Shown one piece after another: positions 58,620 to 64,000 of a stretch of DNA of 64,000 bases. How positions within the stretch are numbered: position 1 is the first letter of the stretch; the number at the start of each line of letters is the position of its first letter. Under the pieces are notes generated by a model. That model had not been told where the DNA came from. It was given only the letters and a program-made list of their open reading frames with translations, and made no database searches. Made by a program: the position numbers and the translations under genes. The stretch comes from Thysanoteuthis rhombus (lineage: Eukaryota; Mollusca; Cephalopoda; Oegopsida; Thysanoteuthidae): positions 28,884,637-28,948,636 of the forward strand of contig OY735233.1 in assembly GCA_963457665.1 (NCBI GenBank). The letters run 5' to 3'.

Positions 58620-58735
58620 ATTTCATTGAAATCCATTCGGAGCTTTTGGAGATATTGTGTGGACAAATAAACAATCATCGGTGGATATATGTACCTTTCC
58701 CAACTCCATTAGCAGGGGTAAATAAATCATGTTCA
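58620..58735 (+). repeat. Transposon-tail-like patch
   Basis: AATTTCATTGAAATCCATTC then GGAGATATTGTGTGGACAAA strongly resembles a phrase (T-T-G-A-A-A-T-C-C-G-T-T-C ... G-G-A-G-A-T-A-T) seen in transposon tails across invertebrates. It is too short to classify. Confidence 0.45.
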
Positions 58736-58739
58736 ATTA

Positions 58740-60755
58740 AAAAAATAAATGCAATTTCATCATAAATAAGTCCATGTTGAAATACCACACGTATCCATGC
58801 ACCAGACGGAGACGGTGATTGAAAGTAGGTCAGAAGCAAAATATCTGAGTGCAGTTAAATGCATACATAGATATAATATAGATAATGGTTCGGAAAGAAA
58901 AGAATACTGAATGACGAGAGCAAACTGAAACCTGCAAAATCTTTCCACGTATGTTTGAGGCCAAGAAAATAATCAAAGTAATATATCTTTAATCATAAAT
59001 AGGCGTGACTCAGGTTTTGAGTTGTGGAATTAATTGACTTTCTATTCATTTACTCCACATCCTATTGAGTATACAGTTGTTGTCAAGAGAACTCCACTTT
59101 GGATTAACATGATTAATAAATTGTGATATTCAGATCCATGTCAGCCTGTAAGTTTAGAATTTTCAAAATTTCAAAATCTTCCTATCCTATTAGCAGCATT
59201 TATATTATTGCGCTGGTATAACTTTCGATATTCTATTTGTTAACCTAAATTTCACCTGGGCTGATTGAATAAAAATACAAGAGAAATTTATTATTAACAT
59301 ATACTTTATCTAACAACATTCTTATCCTTTTTGTTCTTCTATCTTCTGTCATCTATCAGGCAACTTTATAATTCTAATCCAGAACTTTTTTCATTTTTCT
59401 GGGTGAAGAACTTCTCTTGGTGCATTTTGCAGGCTTCCGGGTAATTGGATTTTTCTCATTGAGAGAATCATGTAAAGACCACTGTATAGCTAATGAATGG
59501 AAACTCCTAAGCCAATCGGTTAGGCTTTTTGTCTTGTGATTATGGAAACATGCCAAACCTTATCCGGGTGGAATTTTACACCATCTTGCATTGTGGGACT
59601 TGTTGAAATTTTGTATTATTAACAGTTTGAAAAGAAAACTTGGAGAAGATTTTGGCCTTCAGTAGATAAGCAGCGGAAATTTCACTAAGATCCAATAAAT
59701 AGTTGATATTTTGTAATTAAAAAATCTAAGCGTGTTTCCACGTTGACGATTTCGCAAATTTTCTGATGAAAAGTTACTACAACAGTAGACACCTTGTCCG
59801 CTTTTTCAATTTTAGCCAAAATCAATGTGTATTTTAAAAATATCTTCGATTCGACTAAGTGTACACACATAATTCATTCTTAGATTTTTCTTCAATGAAG
59901 ATTCTGATAATAAAATCAAATTTCATACCATTAATTTTTTTTTCAAGATCTTGATCTAATCCCTATAAGTATTGCTCGCAATAACAGCAAGTTTTTTTTC
60001 AGAGCATTTCCCAGCCTATGAAAAACGTACACAAACAATTTGTCATTGTTCCGACAAAGAAAACGGCCCAAAACACCTGAGCCTTAGTCTACGAAAAATC
60101 CACAAAACAGACAACGATGCATTTTTAGATAGGCACTGACAGAGGCTTAGACATCTTAGCTGATTTCGGTGACATAAATAGCAGCAGATTCCACGTTGTT
60201 GTCAAATATTTAGTTTTCATCGCACTTCAAAATCTTTTTGAAATCGAAACAGTCACACATTGAAGAGAATAACTTGAGCAAGATGATGGAAATGATTTTC
60301 AACGAGTGATTTGAATTTTTTGAATATGTAAGCTATCTCCAGCGTTGAATGGTGTTGATTGTTCTCGGATAATATCTTTATTTGATTGCTACCAATGACA
60401 GCTCAATCATTGTTTTGCGTGAAATCTTCAGCTAAAAACTGCACAGACCTCTTTTGATACATTCGACCATTAACGGTACTTTCTTTTAAAATTGTACAGA
60501 ACTTTCTTACGCTTGAATTGCATTTTCACCTTTCTGAAAGAAAAAAAAAGAAGCATGATATGCTGAAAATGTCGCATATTTTCTCCGTCTTCAAATATAC
60601 TGGTTCATGGTGTGATCACATTTACCAAGACTAACCGTCCGAAATTGCTTTACAGTTGGTGTTCAAAGATGTTAACTATTTTTAAAGGAAGAATCAACTT
60701 TAATATAAGGACACATCCATGTAGCACACATTAACACGAGGTAACTCTCTGAATT
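58740..60755. other. No recognised feature
   Basis: About 2 kb of AT-rich DNA with T and A runs. A stretch at 60000-60250 has moderately long interrupted frames (for example RGLDILADFGDI) that might be an old transposon, but no family is recognised. Confidence 0.4.
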
Positions 60756-60870
60756 TTTGAGATGAGGTATTATTATTATCTCTATTATTGTTCGGACTAT
60801 CCTCATCTTGGTTGTTTTCCATACAACGTTTCGGCCAGGCATCATCTGGTAAGTGAGGGGGAAGTAACGA
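60756..60870 (-). mobile_element. Penelope-like element, family B: terminal region, inverted
   Basis: The minus strand reads CCAGATGATGCCTGGCCGAAACG then TTGTATGGAAAACAACC and GATAGTCCGAACAATAATAG, a diverged version of the terminal region at 44.68-44.76 kb. It stands head-to-head with the plus-strand ORF that starts at 60880, with a few bases between. Such inverted partial ends are typical of PLE insertions. Confidence 0.75.
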
Positions 60871-60879
60871 ACCTACGAT

Positions 60880-61990
60880 ACGATGGCTGCGATACGTAGA
60901 TGATACCTTCGTACTATGGCCACATTCGAAAGACCCACAGTTACTACTCGACCACATGAACTCAATCAGAACTCCAATACAGTTCACAATGGGGAAAAAG
61001 AGATTGACAATAAATTAACCTCCCTGGATGTATTGGTAACAAGATCGGAACAAGGTTTCAATACATTCGTGTATCGTAAGCCAACATTCACTGGTCAATA
61101 TCTCAAGTTCGCCTCTAACCATCCGTTCAGCGTTAAGAAAGGGATCGTCCGATGCTTACAGCACTGAGCAAAGCTGATAAGTAGTGACACTGACACATAC
61201 CTCCGTGAGATGCGTACCATAAGCGAGAGTCTTCAGAACAAAGGTTACCCCAAAGGTATAACTGTCTTAACTAGAGAAAGGAGAGCGACGGAAGAGGAGG
61301 ATGTCTGTCTCCACTACCTTAAGAATGTGTCTGAGAAGATCCAGAAGATCTGCGCCCCATATAATATCTAGGCAGTATTCAGGAGTAGATCAATGCTACG
61401 CAGCCACCTCTCCCACACCAAACCACCCACTGAGTTATCGAACACCAAGAACTGTGTATACTCAATACTGTGCAGCTGTGGTCATGAATACACAGGAGGA
61501 ACATGTCGCCCCTTGAAGGTCCGGGTGGAAGAACATCGAAAAGCGGTGAGCAAAGGTGAAACCAACAAATCGGGTATAGCTGATCACGTATGGAGGAAAA
61601 AAGGAGACCACCTGCCCCTGTTGAACGAGGCTGATATAATTGATCGGGAAGAACACTGGAAGTTTCAAAAATTGAAAGAGTCGGCCCATATGCTGGGCAA
61701 GAAAAACTGCCTCAGTAATCCTAGCATTGAAATGGATACCATATGGGAACCTCTAATAATAAAAGACAGAAAACAGTAACATCAAATACCAAAAACTGCC
61801 ACATAAGGTTTAAGGCTCCTAAAAAATTAGCACCGGTTGTCCACACGGACACATGGCGTAGTGGTTAGACTTGGACAGAATTACTGCAAGTAATCTAATG
61901 GTTCTATCAATCCCAGTGTGAGATAATGATAATCCGAAAAGACTACTACTGCTAAGAAGGGAGTGCGGTCAATTTACCCCCGTCTGTTAA
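60880..61990 (+). mobile_element. Penelope-like element, family B: RT end, GIY-YIG endonuclease and 3' UTR
   Basis: It begins at the catalytic box, WLRYVDDTFVLWPHS (60885-60930, crossing a frameshift), then LTSLDVLVTRSEQGFNTFVY (expected L-x-F-L-D-x-x-x-x-R). It continues through YLKFASNHPFSVKKGIVRCL, SLQNKGYP and HYLKNVSEKI. The nuclease domain 61450-61600 reads CVYSILCSCGHEYTGGTCRP then LKVRVEEHRKAV, the GIY-YIG pattern with C-x-C, Y-x-G-x-T-x-R and E-H. The ORF ends DTIWEPLIIKDRKQ at 61779. Only a few stops and frameshifts are present, so it is the youngest-looking PLE here. It is 5'-truncated. Confidence 0.9.
61851..61915 (+). ncRNA. tRNA-like module inside PLE 3' UTR (copy 2)
   Basis: TGGCGTAGTGGTTAGACT matches the Pol III A box (TGGCNNAGTGG), and GGTTCTATCAATCC is a B box with a small insertion, 36 bp downstream. 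It holds the same position relative to the PLE stop codon as the module at 44.85-44.93 kb. Confidence 0.55.
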
Positions 61991-62569
61991 ATACTAGGTG
62001 ACTCGTAATGTAATTCATAAAGATGCTTATTGGAGTGCTCCATGATATATACATACACATGTGAACATGTTAGAATGTACATGAAATATATATATATATC
62101 AGCCAGATACATAAAGCAGGTAACCAAGAACGAACTTGCTAATAATAAAGATGAATAGGTACTCTTTATTGCATTTGATATTGAATCGAAGATTATACTT
62201 ACATTTGTTACCGTCTCCTTTATAGACTGCTCGTTGATGGAAAGGGCTATATTTTTTATTGTTATATAAAATTACATTCGTGATACAATGTAACAACCCA
62301 TCAACAAAAATACATTTCTGATCATAGTATGTATGCTTTCAGATACTATAATTTCAGGTTTTGATAATGATAATGACAAAACATCTAATTTTTAATAAAA
62401 TCCAATGAATGGCTTACACATAGGATTTTTTATAAAAATTGATCGAATAGCTTTTTGTTCAATGTTATGGATCAAGTGACTTTTGGTGGAGAGATCAGGT
62501 AACGATAACATTTCAACGATCTTCTCAGCATTCTCACCAATTTCCAATTTGAAAAAACATCCATGGGAA
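61991..62569. other. No recognised feature
   Basis: AT-rich flank of the PLE with a short TA run near 62088. Nothing else is supported. Confidence 0.5.
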
Positions 62570-62800
62570 CAGGCTGGCTTTAGAAGAGGCTACTCGACCA
62601 TTGCCTATCTCTGTTCGGTAAATTAATTGAAAAGGAAACCAGAAAAATATAAAATGCCACCCACTGTAGCATTTGTCGACTTTGAGAAAGCCTCTGATTC
62701 ACTATCATTGATGGTATCATGCAAGTCGTCGACTCCATTTACGTAAAAATATTCCAACATATCTATCGACACATCAGCGCAACATACAGGAAAAAAAGGT
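62570..62800 (+). mobile_element. RTE-type LINE, internal RT fragment
   Basis: AACAGGCTGGCTTTAGAAGA, GGCTACTCGACCATTGCC and GCATTTGTCGACTTTGAGAA parallel 18470-18590 of the long copy (protein EQAGFRRGYSTI ... VAFVDFEKASDS). Neither end of the element is present. 62801-63092 has no recognised feature. Confidence 0.82.
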
Positions 62801-63092
62801 CAGATATATTGTAAAAGCCCGTTAAAAAACTCAATAGTAGACATACTTGCAAAATGACCAGCCAATGACGAATATTTTTTCGTAAAGTATTGGGTAACAT
62901 AAGTTTGTTCGGTGTAATGAGTAAAAATAAAAGATAATTATTTCAACGCTCATTTTATTGTAATAACATGTTGGTTTGTTCCATCATTTTCTGACTTCTT
63001 TCGGGGAACTTCCAGAATGTAATTATCAGGTGAGTATATTCGTATAACCATACGAGAATCTGATACAGTACAGCAATAAACCTGTTCTGTTT

Positions 63093-63150
<58 letters not shown>
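63093..63150. repeat. (CAT)n, the 3' tail of the adjacent RTE copy
   Basis: About 19 CAT/ATC units. It equals the (GAT)n tail of the RTE element read from the other strand, so it belongs to that insertion. Confidence 0.95.
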
Positions 63151-64000
63151 GTCTTTCAACGTCCGTCGTTGGACATAGACCTTCCCCAGGATTCGCCACA
63201 CTTCTCTATCATGGACGTCGCAGAGCCAGTACTTTTTGAATTTGTCTAGCTCGTCTCTCCATCTAATATTCTGCCGGTTGCGCATCTGATCTCGGGGGAT
63301 CCACGTCGTGAGTCGCGATGTCCATCGGTTATCTGCTATCCGTGCAACATGGCCAGCCCACTGCCCACTTTATTTGAGTTTTTTAATGGATTCTATGATG
63401 TTTCTGACTCTTGTCTTCTCCCAGATGTATTTTGCTGTCTTGTGGTCTCTCCATGTGACGCTTAGTATAATTTTCTCATGTGCACGTTGCATAGTTCTCA
63501 ATTTGTGGATCTGTCTCTCGGTTAAATTCCATGTTTCAGCTCCATAAGTGAGTATTGGGAGGATGCATTGGTTATACACCCTTCTTTATAGGATTAATGG
63601 GATCTTCTAATTTTTGAAAGTTGAGCTTGCTCTGCTAAAGGCTTGCAACCCTAGTGTGATTCTTCACTTGATTTCTTCTTTTTTGGGGGTCTCATGGAGA
63701 TTCGTTGTCCTAAGTAGATGTAGTGATCGTCTTTCTCCAGTTCTGTATCTTCGATTCTGATCTCTGTGATTTTATCTCCTATATGGTTGTTGCACATGAT
63801 CTTTGTCTTGCTGAAGTTCATGTGTAGGCTGATTTTCTTGTTCTCTTCGTTTAGTTCATCTATCATTAGTTGGAGGTCGTGCAGCTTCTCTGCAAAAAAG
63901 GGCAATGTCGTCTGCAAATCTGAGGTTGCTCGCTGTCTATTCTAATCCCTTTACTTTCCCCGTCTAGTCTTCTGAAGATCATCTCGAGGCAGGCTGTCAA
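63151..64000 (-). mobile_element. RTE-type LINE, 3' part, least decayed copy, continues beyond window
   Basis: On the minus strand it begins at 64000 inside the RT domain: LTACLEMIFRRLDGESKGI, then the FADDIALFFAE-type box with frameshifts (about 63915-63880), LMIDELNEENKKISLHMNFS with KTKIMCNNHIG (63865-63780), RISMRPPKK, MYNQCILPILTYGAETWNLT, and RQIHKLRTMQRAHEKIILSV (63579-63445). It ends with GTCCAACGACGGACGTTGAA-AGACT (63170-63150) and the trinucleotide tail. It is more intact than the other copies, and its 5' end lies outside the window. Confidence 0.88.

Noticed and set aside
61851-61925. A functional tRNA gene
   Set aside because: A- and B-box-like sequences are present, but no acceptor-stem pairing or clear anticodon arm is visible, and the same module occurs within another PLE copy.

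Overview
This is a window of AT-rich animal nuclear DNA: split genes with long introns, many microsatellites, an interstitial telomere-type TTAGGG tract, and many decayed retroelements. The best clue to the organism is three genes for short secreted peptides ending in R-P-R-F-G-R. Two would yield the amidated C-termini YAIAARPRF and YAIVGRPRF, almost the squid peptide PYF (YAIVARPRF-amide). I infer a cephalopod mollusc, probably octopus-like. The species cannot be fixed from the sequence alone.

The functional content is a cluster of three neuropeptide F (NPF/PYF, invertebrate NPY family) genes. NPF-1 lies on the minus strand (promoter ~10.6 kb, coding exons 5618-5461 and 5187-5130, last exon ~3.46-3.27 kb). 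NPF-2 is on the plus strand (promoter ~25.26 kb, coding exons 27573-27730 and 30256-30304). NPF-3 is on the plus strand (promoter ~51.26 kb, coding exons 55011-55186, 55945-56012 and 58040-58044). All three share one layout: a TATA element TATAWATATCG preceded by a CRE-like ACGTC core, a short non-coding first exon ending in AG|GTAAG, an exon with signal peptide and almost all of the mature peptide, an intron inside the Arg codon of R-P-R|F, and a small exon with the F-G-R amidation and cleavage site. A third intron lies at or just after the stop codon. NPF-1 and NPF-2 are close sisters (33-residue predicted peptides). NPF-3 is the longer form (39 residues) with an APPNRP N-terminus. An unassigned promoter plus signal-peptide-like first exon lies at ~44.0 kb.

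The rest is mostly repeats. Penelope-like elements (PLEs) of two families lie at 1.4-2.3, 13.0-13.7, 19.7-20.7, 44.7-45.3 and 60.8-62.0 kb. An RTE-type LINE is present five times (16.8-19.65, 22.7-23.15, 28.3-29.7, 62.6-62.8, 63.1-64.0 kb), and three of those copies retain a 3' end with trinucleotide repeats. Two halves of another LINE family lie at 15.1-16.3 and 36.0-37.3 kb, a Tc1-like relic at ~21.1-22.2 kb, a mariner relic at 34.45-35.56 kb, and a decayed copy of a multi-copy protein family at 31.3-32.6 kb. Minisatellites lie at 37.5-38.0, 39.7-40.4, 41.9-42.4 and 46.0-47.3 kb. Two unnamed dispersed repeats (here R1 and R2) recur near and inside the NPF genes. Apart from the NPF genes I see no confidently intact protein-coding gene, and no rRNA or canonical tRNA gene.
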